From: JBEEPE01 sp964489645
GTDB taxonomy: Bacteria > Verrucomicrobiota > Verrucomicrobiia > Chthoniobacterales > Chthoniobacteraceae
Assembly: GCA_964489645.1 (NCBI GenBank)
Contig: CAZAZT010000089.1
Span: 1 to 16,828, forward strand
Length of the DNA: 16,828 nt
Reading direction: 5' to 3'
The notes beneath the pieces are model-generated. The model had not been told where the DNA came from. It did not search any database and saw only the letters and a list, made by a program, of their open reading frames with translations. Of this stretch, positions 1 through 7,908 are shown piece after piece (the stretch's first letter is position 1; every line of letters starts with the position of its first letter). The translations under genes were made by a program, and so were the position numbers.

Positions 1-41
1 CTTGAGAGCGGGTTTGCTGAGAGTGGGGGGCGGTTCGCGGG

Positions 42-506
42 CTAAGTCGCGAGTGAGACCCCGAGGAGGTCTTTGAACACCTGAAGGTACATTTCCTTCT
101 TCATCTCTGGCACCCACTCCATCTGGAAGTCCGCCGGCGCGATCCAGCGTGCTTGTTGGAACTCGGCGTGTTCCGTGTGCACGTTGATGGCATCTTTCGG
201 GCCGAGCAGTTCCATCAAAAAGTAATGCTGGTCCTTGCCATGGTGGCCGCGGACAAGACGGCCTTCTGGGAAGAGGTACCGGTAGGGGCCTTTGCCATCG
301 ATGATCCGGAAATGTTCCGGCTTGAGTCCGATCTCTTCCCAGATTTCCCGCACGAGGGCGGATTCAAGGCTTTCGCCGGTGTCGACTCCGCCTTGAGGGA
401 ACTGCCAAGCGCCCGGCATATTGGACCGTTCACAGATGAGAATGTTCCCTTGGTCATCGAGGAGAATTCCCGCGACGTTCAAGCGGATGACCAAGGAGTC
501 GTGCAT
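42..506 (-). CDS. rppH: RNA pyrophosphohydrolase (Nudix family)
   Basis: A 154-residue Nudix hydrolase. RppH removes pyrophosphate from the 5' triphosphate end of mRNA in the cytoplasm and so starts 5'-end-dependent decay; it can also act on dinucleoside polyphosphates. The Nudix box is complete at about residues 39-61, with GGVDTGES followed by REIWEEIG. It is preceded by WQFPQGG, the wording typical of RppH rather than of MutT-type Nudix enzymes. Length is slightly below the E. coli protein (about 176 residues). The ATG at 504-506 is the only good start and has no clear Shine-Dalgarno site. It is the last gene of the minus-strand run, 73 bases after the AsmA-like gene. Family assignment is firm; an Ap4A hydrolase role in place of or beside mRNA decapping cannot be excluded. 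Confidence 0.9.
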   Translation of the reverse strand: MHDSLVIRLNVAGILLDDQGNILICERSNMPGAWQFPQGGVDTGESLESALVREIWEEIGLKPEHFRIIDGKGPYRYLFPEGRLVRGHHGKDQHYFLMELLGPKDAINVHTEHAEFQQARWIAPADFQMEWVPEMKKEMYLQVFKDLLGVSLAT

Positions 507-579
507 GGGATTTGTATACCATGCTTTTCGTGAGGTTCAAGACGTGCGATGTCCGACGGTTCGCGCAAATCGGCGTGGC

Positions 580-1986
580 TCAGCGGTTTTCTGAGGGGCT
601 CTTGCTTGGGCTGCTGGGGGTATCCGATTGTGGTGCAATCAGATTGGGGAGTTTTTTGACGCCCTCACCGAGCATTTCGAAGAGGCCTGCGGCTTTCTTT
701 TTTAAGTGTTGAACAGGTTCGTTGAGTGGGGCGTCGTTCGAGGGCGGATTCGGGGAGGGAATCGCGCTGGCGGAGGAGTCGAGGAGCGCGGTGGTGTCGC
801 TTTGGAGGTCGAGCGGGATCCAGAAGTGGCCGTCCGCTGGAGCGCCGAAGACCTTGAGTTTGAGGTCTGGTAAAAAGGAGAGGGTCGGGACAGCAACCCC
901 CAATCGCCCCTTGAAGGCAAGGGTGTCTTGGGCGACCCGCGCGTCGCCTTGGATTTTGAGGACGCGATGCGAGTCGAGTTCGATTGCGGAGAGAGACCAT
1001 GTTTGAGGGGTCCACTCGAGCTTTGCCTGAGCTGTTTCGAGTGGGACGAGGCGGAACTTGGATGAACCGATGAGTTGGTCGAGTGCGGCGAGGAAGGGGA
1101 AGCCTTCGATGGATGCTTTAGCGAGCGAGATCTGGCCTTTCAGGGAGGGAGGCGAGGAGGAGTTCAGTTCGGCGGTGAGGGTGGAGGTCAAGCTCCCGTG
1201 GATCCTAGAGTGCCAGGTCGGAGGGAGGATCTCCTCCAAAGGCAGGGTTTGGATGGCGGCATCGAGCTTGGTGGAATGGGGTGAGGCAGATCCGGACACT
1301 CGGATCACTCCGCCTTTTGGGGAGTGGAATTCTGCGTGTTTGATGAACATCGTCCCGTCGGGGGCGGTGGCGAGGCTCGCGGTCCTGATTTGAAGGGGGG
1401 GGAGGAAGCCGAATCGTGCTTCGCCACCGGACAGTTCGATGTTCCAGTTGACCCCTTCTTTTCTGAGAGAAAGCGCGGAGCGCTCGATGAGGAGGCCTTT
1501 CCATCGGATGGTCGCGGAGTCCGCTCGAGCGTTTTCCCAGATAGTGCGGTTGGGGAGGAGGGATGCGGGGAAAGGGACTGGGTCCGGATGTGCAGCGTGG
1601 GGAGCGGCGTCCGCGGAGGCGGGGCTCTCGATATCGATGACGATTTTCCCGCAACGCGTGTCCTTGATCTCCCAAGCGCCTGCGAGGAGTTGCCTGAGCG
1701 AGAGGGAGACGGAGACGCCGGATGCTTGGACGGATTTCAGCCAAGGGTGTCCATCGTTCTCGAGAAGGATGCTGGATGCGAAGAGGCGTGTTCCTTCTCG
1801 TTGGATGGGATGAGAGATGGTGGTGTTGAGTTGGAGCTTCTTTGAGCCGGCGCGTTCGAGGCGCTCGCGGAATGCGGGGCTGTCGAGGTAGCGAAAGGTG
1901 GCATCACGGATGGCGAGCGCGGCGATGACTGCGCAGGCCAGCCCGATGGCGAGGCTCAGAAGGGTTTTTTGCGGTGCCGAACGCAT
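580..1986 (-). CDS. AsmA-like membrane-anchored protein
   Basis: A 468-residue protein with one hydrophobic segment near the N terminus (about residues 8-26) and then a long, strand-rich periplasmic body. Phrases such as 'GGVIRVSGSASPHSTKLDAAIQTLPLEEIL' broken into short strands (for example VIRVSGSAS, KLDAAIQTLPL, LKIQGDARVAQDTLAFKGRL) resemble the repeats of AsmA/YhdP/TamB-type proteins, which span the periplasm and are linked to outer-membrane lipid or protein homeostasis. The last 80 or so residues are rich in Pro and Ser with one amphipathic helix (about 425-450), likely a disordered tail. Only 2 bases separate its start from the stop of the upstream gene, so the two are very probably co-translated. 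The AsmA relation is judged from pattern only, and the substrate is unknown. A C8 run on the coding strand (plus-strand G8 at 1395-1402) lies inside it. Confidence 0.7.
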   Translation of the reverse strand: MRSAPQKTLLSLAIGLACAVIAALAIRDATFRYLDSPAFRERLERAGSKKLQLNTTISHPIQREGTRLFASSILLENDGHPWLKSVQASGVSVSLSLRQLLAGAWEIKDTRCGKIVIDIESPASADAAPHAAHPDPVPFPASLLPNRTIWENARADSATIRWKGLLIERSALSLRKEGVNWNIELSGGEARFGFLPPLQIRTASLATAPDGTMFIKHAEFHSPKGGVIRVSGSASPHSTKLDAAIQTLPLEEILPPTWHSRIHGSLTSTLTAELNSSSPPSLKGQISLAKASIEGFPFLAALDQLIGSSKFRLVPLETAQAKLEWTPQTWSLSAIELDSHRVLKIQGDARVAQDTLAFKGRLGVAVPTLSFLPDLKLKVFGAPADGHFWIPLDLQSDTTALLDSSASAIPSPNPPSNDAPLNEPVQHLKKKAAGLFEMLGEGVKKLPNLIAPQSDTPSSPSKSPSENR

Positions 1987-1988
1987 GC

Positions 1989-3353
1989 TCAGAGGGTGTT
2001 TGTGGTGAGCGCTCGCGCGAGGGCGGGTAGCGAACCGGTTGCGGATCGTTCTGCGAGATTTTCGAGGAGTGCGGTGTGAAGTTGGGGTGTCGAGATTGCG
2101 AGAGAGATGCGGCGGAGGGCGCCGATGAGAGGGTTTCGTTCGGGGGTGTCAGCGGGGCTTGGCGGCGTGAAGGTGAATGCGCAGCCCTGGCGGGTGGAGG
2201 GAACGAACGGTTCGAGCAGGCCAGCGCCGCGCGCGTTCAGCCCGATGATGGAGGCTGCTCCATGGATTGCGGCGGCGTGGAGGGTTGCCGCCTCAGGACC
2301 TGGGAGGGAGAGGAGCGCGTCTGCTCCCTCGAGCAGGGGCGAAAGGGATGTTGTCGCTGCGTCCAAAAGTTGGATGTAGGAGGCATCACTCACCAGGTGT
2401 CGCTCCAGGTAGGATTTTGCTCGGCTCGGAGCGGCGGCGAGAATGAGGAGTCGCGCATCCGCGATTTTCACGGATTCGAGCCATGGAGCCGCAGCGGCGA
2501 TCTCGCGGGCGTGAGGGGTTTGGTCCACCAGGACGAGCACTGGGCCTGACGGCCGGACGCGCATCCGGTGGTGGACGAGGAGTTCGGTTCGAGCGGCGCG
2601 TTTTTGATCCGAGGAGAATGCGGGTACGGTTTCGGGTGATTCTCCGTGGAGAACGGACGGGAGGACGGTCACTGCATCGCGCCGGTGGCGGATCTGGAGT
2701 TCGAGATCGGGTGCGGGATGGAACTGGGATGCGCCGGCATCGAGTCGCGGTTCAGGGAAGAGGATGGAATCGGCTGCGAGCAAGCCGGCTTGAGTGGGGT
2801 TGATGCCGCCGAAGAACGAGAGCGCGTAATCCTTGAGGAAGCGGGTGGGCAGGCCCGTGAAAGGAAACGTCTCTGGGATGTCGAGTTTGGGTTGAGAAAG
2901 CGAATCGAGAAGAAGGGTTGTCTTGATTGGCAGACCGGATGTGCGGATCAAGAAGGGGGCGAAGGCGAGGGGTTCTCCGAGCAGGATGAGGCGCGAGACG
3001 GCGGGGATGGATCGTCGAGCGACTTCGACTGCGGCGCGAGACAGGATGATCCCGTAGTGGGGAGCGTCTGGCGGTTCTTCGAGGCGAAGGGCAAAAACGG
3101 GGCTTGTGGATTGGGCGTCCACTTCGAATACGTCGCACCAAGAGGTGACGGTTCCGCATTCGAGTTCGAAGGTGGCTACCTCTTGGGAAACGGGGAGTTC
3201 AGGGGATGACTCGTCGGTGGGTTGAAGGATGGCGACGGGTACGCCTGCTTGTTCGAGGTGGGCAACGACGCGTTCGAGAAGGCCGAGGATGCCGGCTTTG
3301 TCAGGTGCGCTGGCGGGGCGGAGCGGGGAGGCATGGACGACAAGGGCGGACAT
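1989..3353 (-). CDS. Degenerate glycogen-synthase-like (GT5, GT-B fold) protein
   Basis: A 454-residue protein that reads as a diverged relative of GlgA glycogen synthase. Residues 173-200 (LKDYALSFFGGINP, then QAGLLAADSI and LFPEP) follow the GlgA segment containing the FLKAG..YAD..T.VSP signature, in the right order and spacing. KAGIL at 19-23 sits where GlgA has KTGGL, and 'PGPEAATLHAAAIHG' (351-365) sits where it has the FEPCGLTQL loop. GlgA normally makes alpha-1,4-glucan from ADP-glucose. Here the SRLTSQKG segment, with the Arg and Lys that contact the sugar-nucleotide phosphates, has become VLVDQTPHA, and the signature Lys is Gln, so catalysis is doubtful. The start is set at the ATG 3351-3353; the open frame runs further upstream but would overlap the preceding gene. 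It lies 67 bases after tgt-mnmD and 2 bases before the AsmA-like gene. Alternative: another GT-B glycosyltransferase. Confidence 0.6.
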   Translation of the reverse strand: MSALVVHASPLRPASAPDKAGILGLLERVVAHLEQAGVPVAILQPTDESSPELPVSQEVATFELECGTVTSWCDVFEVDAQSTSPVFALRLEEPPDAPHYGIILSRAAVEVARRSIPAVSRLILLGEPLAFAPFLIRTSGLPIKTTLLLDSLSQPKLDIPETFPFTGLPTRFLKDYALSFFGGINPTQAGLLAADSILFPEPRLDAGASQFHPAPDLELQIRHRRDAVTVLPSVLHGESPETVPAFSSDQKRAARTELLVHHRMRVRPSGPVLVLVDQTPHAREIAAAAPWLESVKIADARLLILAAAPSRAKSYLERHLVSDASYIQLLDAATTSLSPLLEGADALLSLPGPEAATLHAAAIHGAASIIGLNARGAGLLEPFVPSTRQGCAFTFTPPSPADTPERNPLIGALRRISLAISTPQLHTALLENLAERSATGSLPALARALTTNTL

Positions 3354-3420
3354 CTCAGTGGTCTTCGGCGATGATGCTGTTGGACAGGCGATCAAAGCGA
3401 GTCGGGAAAATCGTTGGGAT

Positions 3421-5466
3421 TCAGGACACGGGGTTGGAGATGAATTGCGGATGTTTCGTGATGCGTTCACGGAACAGCGCTTCGTCCTCCGAGTTGATGT
3501 CGGATGGGGTTTGAGCACGGGATCGGTGCCAACGTGCCAGCCAGTCATTGCCGAGCAAGGGGTGGCGCGTCACGAACCCCACGGCTGCGGCTGCGGGGGT
3601 GAAGGCAACGGTTGTCTCCTCTTTTGCGCCGGTCGCTCGGCCTTTGGCGACGTGAAATCCGGCGGCGAGCATCGCTGAGCGTGAGGCGGTTGAGCAGGTG
3701 TAGGTGAAGAGTTCTGAGGGACCCGATCCGCAAGCGTCCCTGAGGGCGACGAAGGTCTTGCTGGTCCATGCCTCGGGGCATGATTTCCCGGAGAACATGT
3801 CATAGAAGATGATGTCAGGCCGAGGGAGGCTGGCGGACAGGGTGTTCGGGAAGTCGCCGCGCACGAGGTCCCATTTGATCGATTGATTTGGTGAGCTCCA
3901 GTGACCTGCTTTCAAGATGGATGGTGGCGCGCTGTGGAAGAGGTAGGGGAAGTTGCTGCCGTTGCGAAGGGCGAGGTCGAGCGGGTCGAGATCGTTCTCG
4001 AAGCTCACGATGTGTAACGCGGTGGCTTGGCCTTGAGCGAGTGCAGCCTCTGCGCACCGAAGGGCGGCCATGGCATTGGATGCGGCGCCGAGTCCAACAT
4101 CCCATATGACAAGAGGTTGGGAGGCGGAGTGTTTCGGGAGGCGTTCTTCCAGAAAACTTTGATCGATGTAAAGGCGGCGACTTTCCTCTTCGGGTGGAAT
4201 GCGCGAGTGCATGATCTCACCGGATTCGACGTGCCGGATACTGGAGAACCCTTCGATTGCGGTATGTACCTCGTATTTTCCGAGGGTTTTTGGATACCGC
4301 TTTTTGCGTGAGATCTTGGGTTTGAGGGCGGGGTTATCGAGGTCGTCCGCTTCGAGGACCGGCTTTGTCTGGCGGTAGAAGTCCTCGAATGAACCATCGA
4401 TGATGGCGTTGCGCATGTTGCGCATCAGTCTGTGGTAGAAATAGATGTTGTGCTGTCCGATGAGGTGCCATCCGAAGGTTTCACCGGTCTTTGTGAGGTG
4501 ATGCAGATAGGCGCGGTTGTAGCGACGACAGGTGGGACAAGGGCACTCGGGATCCAGCGGTTCGAGGGAGAACTTGTGGATGCCTCTGCGCATCTGGAGG
4601 AAACCTCGCGAGGTGAAGGCGCCTCCGCGTTGAGCGACCTGGGTCGGGATGATGCAATCGAACATGTCCACGCCACAGCGCACGGCTTCGAGGATATCGA
4701 CTGGCATGCCGACGCCCATGAGGTAGCGGGGTCGGTTCTCTGGCAGGAGGCGCGCGGTGAATGCGCAGATCTCCTCTCGGGCTTCGCGTTCTTCGCCGAC
4801 GGCGAGGCCACCGATCGCGAATCCGTCGAATGGCATCCCGACCAAGGCCGAGGCGCTTTCTGCTCGTAGAGCCGTTGAGAGAGCGCCTTGCACGATCGCG
4901 AAGAGGGCTTGGGGAGAGTCGCCTCGTGCGGCGAGGCTTCGCGCGGCCCATCGGTGTGTGATCCCCATGGCATCCCTGACGGCGCGTTCGGCGGCGGTGG
5001 ATTCGATGCACTGATCGAGGACCATCATGATGTCGCTTCCGATGGCTTTCTGGGTTGCGATGCTCACTTCGGGACTTAGCAGGATGGTTCGACCGTCCAG
5101 ATAGCTGCGGAATGCGGCGCCCTCCTCGCGGATGGTGCGTGCGCCGGGTAAGGAGAAGATCTGGAACCCGCCTGAATCGGTGAGGAAGGATCCGGGCCAA
5201 GTGGTGAAGTTGTGGATGCCACCTACGGCCTGGAACACTTCAGGACCGGGTCGCAGCAAGAGGTGATAGGTATTTGCGAGGAGGATGGAGGATCCCGCAG
5301 CTTCGAGCGTTTCGGCGGTTTGCGCTTTGACGGTCGCTTGGGTTCCAACCGGCATGAAAACAGGTGTTTGCACGGTTCCGTGCAGGGTGGTGAGAGAGCC
5401 TGCTCTCGCCGCGGTGACCGGGCAGGAAGCTTCGACGCGGAAGGGTAAACGTTCGGAGTGGCTCAT
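3421..5466 (-). CDS. tgt: Tgt-MnmD fusion: tRNA-guanine transglycosylase plus MnmC-N-like methyltransferase
   Basis: 681 residues, against about 375 for a normal Tgt. Residues 10-375 are a full bacterial Tgt, which swaps G34 for a 7-deazaguanine base in GUN anticodons. Visible are TDSGG with Asp97, DQC with Asp151, the nucleophile Asp270 in MFDCIIPT, and the zinc site C308, C310, C313, H339. Residues 400-625 form a second domain like MnmD/MnmC-N, the SAM-dependent methyltransferase that finishes mnm5-U34: DVGLGAASNAM (456-466, motif I), SFE at 488-490, and 'PDIIFYDMFSGKSCPEAWT' (550-568), matching the DGFAP.K.PE.WT motif of MnmC. Both halves therefore act at tRNA position 34. No FAD oxidoreductase half of MnmC is present. 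Start ATG 5464-5466 is preferred; ATG 5470-5472 is possible, and an earlier one overlaps tatD. The gap to the TatD-like gene is 11 bases. Tgt arginines 286 and 289 (Zymomonas numbering) are Gln here. Confidence 0.88.
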   Translation of the reverse strand: MSHSERLPFRVEASCPVTAARAGSLTTLHGTVQTPVFMPVGTQATVKAQTAETLEAAGSSILLANTYHLLLRPGPEVFQAVGGIHNFTTWPGSFLTDSGGFQIFSLPGARTIREEGAAFRSYLDGRTILLSPEVSIATQKAIGSDIMMVLDQCIESTAAERAVRDAMGITHRWAARSLAARGDSPQALFAIVQGALSTALRAESASALVGMPFDGFAIGGLAVGEEREAREEICAFTARLLPENRPRYLMGVGMPVDILEAVRCGVDMFDCIIPTQVAQRGGAFTSRGFLQMRRGIHKFSLEPLDPECPCPTCRRYNRAYLHHLTKTGETFGWHLIGQHNIYFYHRLMRNMRNAIIDGSFEDFYRQTKPVLEADDLDNPALKPKISRKKRYPKTLGKYEVHTAIEGFSSIRHVESGEIMHSRIPPEEESRRLYIDQSFLEERLPKHSASQPLVIWDVGLGAASNAMAALRCAEAALAQGQATALHIVSFENDLDPLDLALRNGSNFPYLFHSAPPSILKAGHWSSPNQSIKWDLVRGDFPNTLSASLPRPDIIFYDMFSGKSCPEAWTSKTFVALRDACGSGPSELFTYTCSTASRSAMLAAGFHVAKGRATGAKEETTVAFTPAAAAVGFVTRHPLLGNDWLARWHRSRAQTPSDINSEDEALFRERITKHPQFISNPVS

Positions 5467-5477
5467 TCGCATTCGGA

Positions 5478-6242
5478 TCAAGGTTCGCGGCAAGCCGAGC
5501 ACCATAGCGCAAAGTTGTGGTCCGTGCTGGTCTCAATTTCCTGAGGACTGCTTCCCAGCATTTCGGCCAGCGCCGAAACGCCAAGTTTGAGCGGTTGGCA
5601 TACTGCCTCTTCGAGGTTGCCGCAGGTGTCAGGGAGCGGGGGGCACGCATCGGACTCGATGAGGAGCCGGTTGGCGGGCAGCGTTTGGATGAGTGCGGCC
5701 AGTGCGGGATTTTTGCGAACGAGTGATTGCGTTCGGAAGGAGAACCAAGCGTTCCAGCGTTTCCAAGGGGCACCGGAAACCCCTTTTGGAGCGAATGCAT
5801 GGAGCAGGAGCGGGATGTGTGGCGGAACCCGTTCGAGCATGGGGATGGCGATGTCCCATGCATTCACGACATGGAGCACGACCCCTCGACCGAACTCGCG
5901 GGCGATGTGGAGTTGCGCGTCGAGCAATCGTGACTGTTCCTCGAGGGATGCAGGGGAGTTGCGCCGATCCAGACCGCATTCGCCGATTGCGGCTTCTGGG
6001 ATGGATTGAAGTCTGGATCTGAGAAGGTCTTGCCAGGCGGGAGGGAGCAACTGTGCGTGCCATGGATGGATCCCGAAGGCGGGGCGGATCCTGTGTGGAT
6101 GGAGGGAGTGGAGAGTGGAAAGACGCTCCCAATCAAAGGGATGTAGGGCGGAAACTAGGCTGACTTGTGGTGCAGTGGGGGATTGGGCAAGCCATTCGGG
6201 TGCGTGATTGAAAAGGTGAAGATGGCTATGCGCATCGTGCAT
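5478..6242 (-). CDS. TatD-family metal-dependent hydrolase
   Basis: 254 residues with the layout of TatD/YcfH/YjjV phosphoesterases, TIM-barrel enzymes that use two metal ions; characterised members are 3'-5' exonucleases or D-aminoacyl-tRNA deacylase-like. The metal ligands are in place: His5 and His7 in DAHSHLHL, Glu88 in AIGECGLD, His124 in VVLHVV, His148 in LLLHAF and Asp198 in LLIESDACP. AFGIHPWHA at 55-63 is also typical. The ATG at 6240-6242 gives a protein starting directly at the HxH strand, as expected; a longer open frame upstream has no family support and would overlap the next gene. It sits between the Gfo/Idh gene (32 bases) and the tgt-mnmD fusion (11 bases). The true substrate cannot be told from sequence. 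Confidence 0.88.
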   Translation of the reverse strand: MHDAHSHLHLFNHAPEWLAQSPTAPQVSLVSALHPFDWERLSTLHSLHPHRIRPAFGIHPWHAQLLPPAWQDLLRSRLQSIPEAAIGECGLDRRNSPASLEEQSRLLDAQLHIAREFGRGVVLHVVNAWDIAIPMLERVPPHIPLLLHAFAPKGVSGAPWKRWNAWFSFRTQSLVRKNPALAALIQTLPANRLLIESDACPPLPDTCGNLEEAVCQPLKLGVSALAEMLGSSPQEIETSTDHNFALWCSACREP

Positions 6243-6274
6243 GGCTGCTGACCGCGTTTTCGGCGGGGTGCGGA

Positions 6275-7459
6275 TCAGAGGTTCGCAAGCGGATTGTCTC
6301 GACGAGGGATCGGGAGTGCAACGTTCGCACCGCTGAGGCGATGGGATTCGAAGATGGCACAGATCATCTCGACCGTGGCCGCAGCCTCTTTCAAACCGCA
6401 GAGGGGGTCTGAACCGGTGGTCATGCACTCGATCAGGTTCCGAGCTGGAAGTTGGTGGCCTGCGATGAGGGATTTGATGTCGCTGAGTGGTTCTGGAAGA
6501 CCGAGGCCCGCGCTCGAGAGGACCTCGAAGCCGCGTGGAGTTTGGGAAGGCGAGAACGGGTTTCCGCGACGAACATGGACCATGGGCTCCGCATCGGTTC
6601 GGAGGTCCACGATGGCATCGCTGCAGATGAGTTGGATGCCGAATCCTGCTCCCTTGCTTCCCTGATCCTTTTTCGAATCAAAGAAGAGAGGCACACCGGA
6701 AGGGGTGGTGAATCGTGCGTGCACCTCGTCCCCTGCGAGAGGGCCGACTCCTTCCGCTCCATCTTTCACATCAGCGGCTTTGACCGGACGCCCTTCAGTG
6801 AAAACCGTTGCATTACAGCTGGTTGGTATCCCCGTGAAAAACGCGCCGAGATTGAGGACATGGGATCCGAGGACCCATAGGTCCAATGCGCCACCTCGGC
6901 TGTCCTCCTTTCCGCGCGTTCGCACTTCGAGGAGAGTGCCGAACACCCCCTCTTTGAGGAGGTCTGCGGTCCGCTGGAGCGCGGGATGATAACGGTTTCG
7001 GTGCGCGACGGCGACGCGTGTGCCGTGTTTGGATGCGAGTTGCCGGATGTCGTCCGCCTCTTTTGGGGTCCTGACGAAAGGTTTTTCGATATAGATCCCT
7101 TTGACGCCGGTGAGGATCGCGTCGGACAGCATTTGGTGGTGTTGGTCCACATGCCGCGGGCAGATGGAGACGATGTCTGGGCGGGTTTTTTCGAGGAGGT
7201 CGCGATGATCCGAGAAGGCGGCAGGCGCGCTGAGACGTTTGACTGCGGCGGTTCGGCCGGCCTCATCGGGATCGGAGACCCCGACGATGGTTGTGTGCGG
7301 CGTCTGGAGCCACATCGTGTCGAGGCCGTGCCCGTAGTTCCCGCGGCCGGTGTGACCGATGACCCCGACGCGCAGGGAGGCTGTTTGCGCATGGATGTTC
7401 GAGAGGATCCACATCGGTGCGAGGGAAGTGATGGAGGTGAGGAACTGGCGTCGAATCAT
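6275..7459 (-). CDS. Tat-exported Gfo/Idh/MocA family oxidoreductase
   Basis: 394 residues. The N terminus MIRRQFLTSITSLAP carries a twin-arginine motif (RRQFL) and hydrophobic core, so the protein is probably exported folded with its cofactor. The Rossmann fold starts at about residue 30 with VGVIGHTGRG, a variant of the usual GxGxxG; EKP at 125-127 is the family's cofactor-binding lysine motif, and GSHVLNLG at about 198-205 stands where the catalytic GGHxxD-type motif is normally found. Members oxidise or reduce hydroxyls of sugars and cyclitols with NAD(P). Secreted Gfo/Idh proteins are abundant in Planctomycetota and Verrucomicrobiota and many act with sugar-degrading enzymes. The ATG 7457-7459 is chosen because it places the Tat motif at the N terminus; the open frame extends 73 codons further without family support. 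Substrate unknown. Its place ahead of RNA-related genes looks incidental. Confidence 0.85.
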   Translation of the reverse strand: MIRRQFLTSITSLAPMWILSNIHAQTASLRVGVIGHTGRGNYGHGLDTMWLQTPHTTIVGVSDPDEAGRTAAVKRLSAPAAFSDHRDLLEKTRPDIVSICPRHVDQHHQMLSDAILTGVKGIYIEKPFVRTPKEADDIRQLASKHGTRVAVAHRNRYHPALQRTADLLKEGVFGTLLEVRTRGKEDSRGGALDLWVLGSHVLNLGAFFTGIPTSCNATVFTEGRPVKAADVKDGAEGVGPLAGDEVHARFTTPSGVPLFFDSKKDQGSKGAGFGIQLICSDAIVDLRTDAEPMVHVRRGNPFSPSQTPRGFEVLSSAGLGLPEPLSDIKSLIAGHQLPARNLIECMTTGSDPLCGLKEAAATVEMICAIFESHRLSGANVALPIPRRDNPLANL

Positions 7460-7544
7460 GAGAGGGTGTTGAGCACAAGGGGTGCGAGGGACGGCGCCGG
7501 GTGGTTGGGTGGGACGCTGAGCCGTGGTCTGGCTGGCGATGGGA

Positions 7545-7880
7545 TCATTGCACGGAAGCTTCCCGTTTTGGGGTGATGCTTCGGATTTCGGAGTGCACGA
7601 GTTCGCACAATCGCAGAGGCAACCCATTTGCGAGTTGGTAAAAGACGTTGCGACCATCGGCTTCAGGGGTGATGACACCGCTCATGACCAGCTTTTTAAG
7701 GTGCTTTGATACATTGGCTTGTGACGTTCCGACCTCAGCGACGATCTCTGACACGCAACGGGGTCCGTTGCACAGAGTTTGAAGGATTGCGAGACGCAGC
7801 GGGTCGGAGAGGGCGTTGAACATCGCGGCAACGGAGGCGAGTTGATCGGTTGAAAGCGGCGTTTTTTTCATTGAACCCAT
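7545..7880 (-). CDS. ArsR-family transcriptional repressor, probably sulfur-responsive
   Basis: A 111-residue winged-helix regulator. MFNALSDPLRLAILQTL (20-36) is the standard ArsR opening, followed by the recognition helix region TSQANVSKHLKKL (52-64) and the wing GVITPEADGRNVFYQL. ArsR proteins are dimeric repressors released by metals or, in the SqrR/BigR/YgaV branch, by persulfides that link two cysteines. Cys37, Cys42 and Cys92 are present; Cys37 is close to where SqrR has its first sensing cysteine, but Cys92 does not fall cleanly on the second. The gene diverges from a rhodanese and a CoA-disulfide reductase, which supports a sulfur signal. ATG 7878-7880 is taken as start; ATG 7869-7871 would give 108 residues and a frame-compatible TTG lies at 7884-7886. 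It probably represses itself and the divergent genes. Confidence 0.85.
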   Translation of the reverse strand: MGSMKKTPLSTDQLASVAAMFNALSDPLRLAILQTLCNGPRCVSEIVAEVGTSQANVSKHLKKLVMSGVITPEADGRNVFYQLANGLPLRLCELVHSEIRSITPKREASVQ

Positions 7881-7899
7881 AGCCAAACGGTTATATGAA
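7871..7899 (+). promoter_or_regulatory. Candidate promoter for the rhodanese-CoA-disulfide reductase pair
   Basis: TTGAAC (7871-7876), a 17-base spacer and TATGAA (7894-7899) form a weak sigma-70-like pair on the plus strand. Transcription would begin near 7906, downstream of the first possible ATG of the rhodanese gene. That favours a later start codon for that gene. Prediction by eye only. Confidence 0.3.
7890..7895 (-). promoter_or_regulatory. Candidate -10 element of the arsR-type gene
   Basis: Read on the minus strand, TATAAC matches five of six bases of the sigma-70 -10 consensus. It lies 9 bases upstream of the first ATG of the regulator gene, so the leader would be very short. No convincing -35 element is seen upstream (TGTTCC or CTGTTC at 17-18 bases). 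Confidence 0.3.
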
Positions 7900-7908
7900 T
7901 TACTTCAT
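7895..7908. promoter_or_regulatory. Inverted repeat, candidate ArsR-type operator
   Basis: ATGAA-TTAC-TTCAT is a perfect inverted repeat of two 5-base arms around 4 bases. It overlaps the proposed -10 boxes of both divergent promoters, where a dimeric ArsR repressor would block both. ArsR, SqrR and BigR proteins bind short AT-rich dyads of this kind. A 14-base dyad is short enough to arise by chance; position is the main argument. Confidence 0.4.

Noticed and set aside
4481..5200. 239-codon minus-strand frame inside the tgt-mnmD gene
   Set aside because: Alternative frame of a clear Tgt domain, dominated by Arg and Pro.
5467..5505. Longer N terminus for tgt-mnmD
   Set aside because: It would overlap the end of the TatD-like gene and adds residues ahead of the usual Tgt start.
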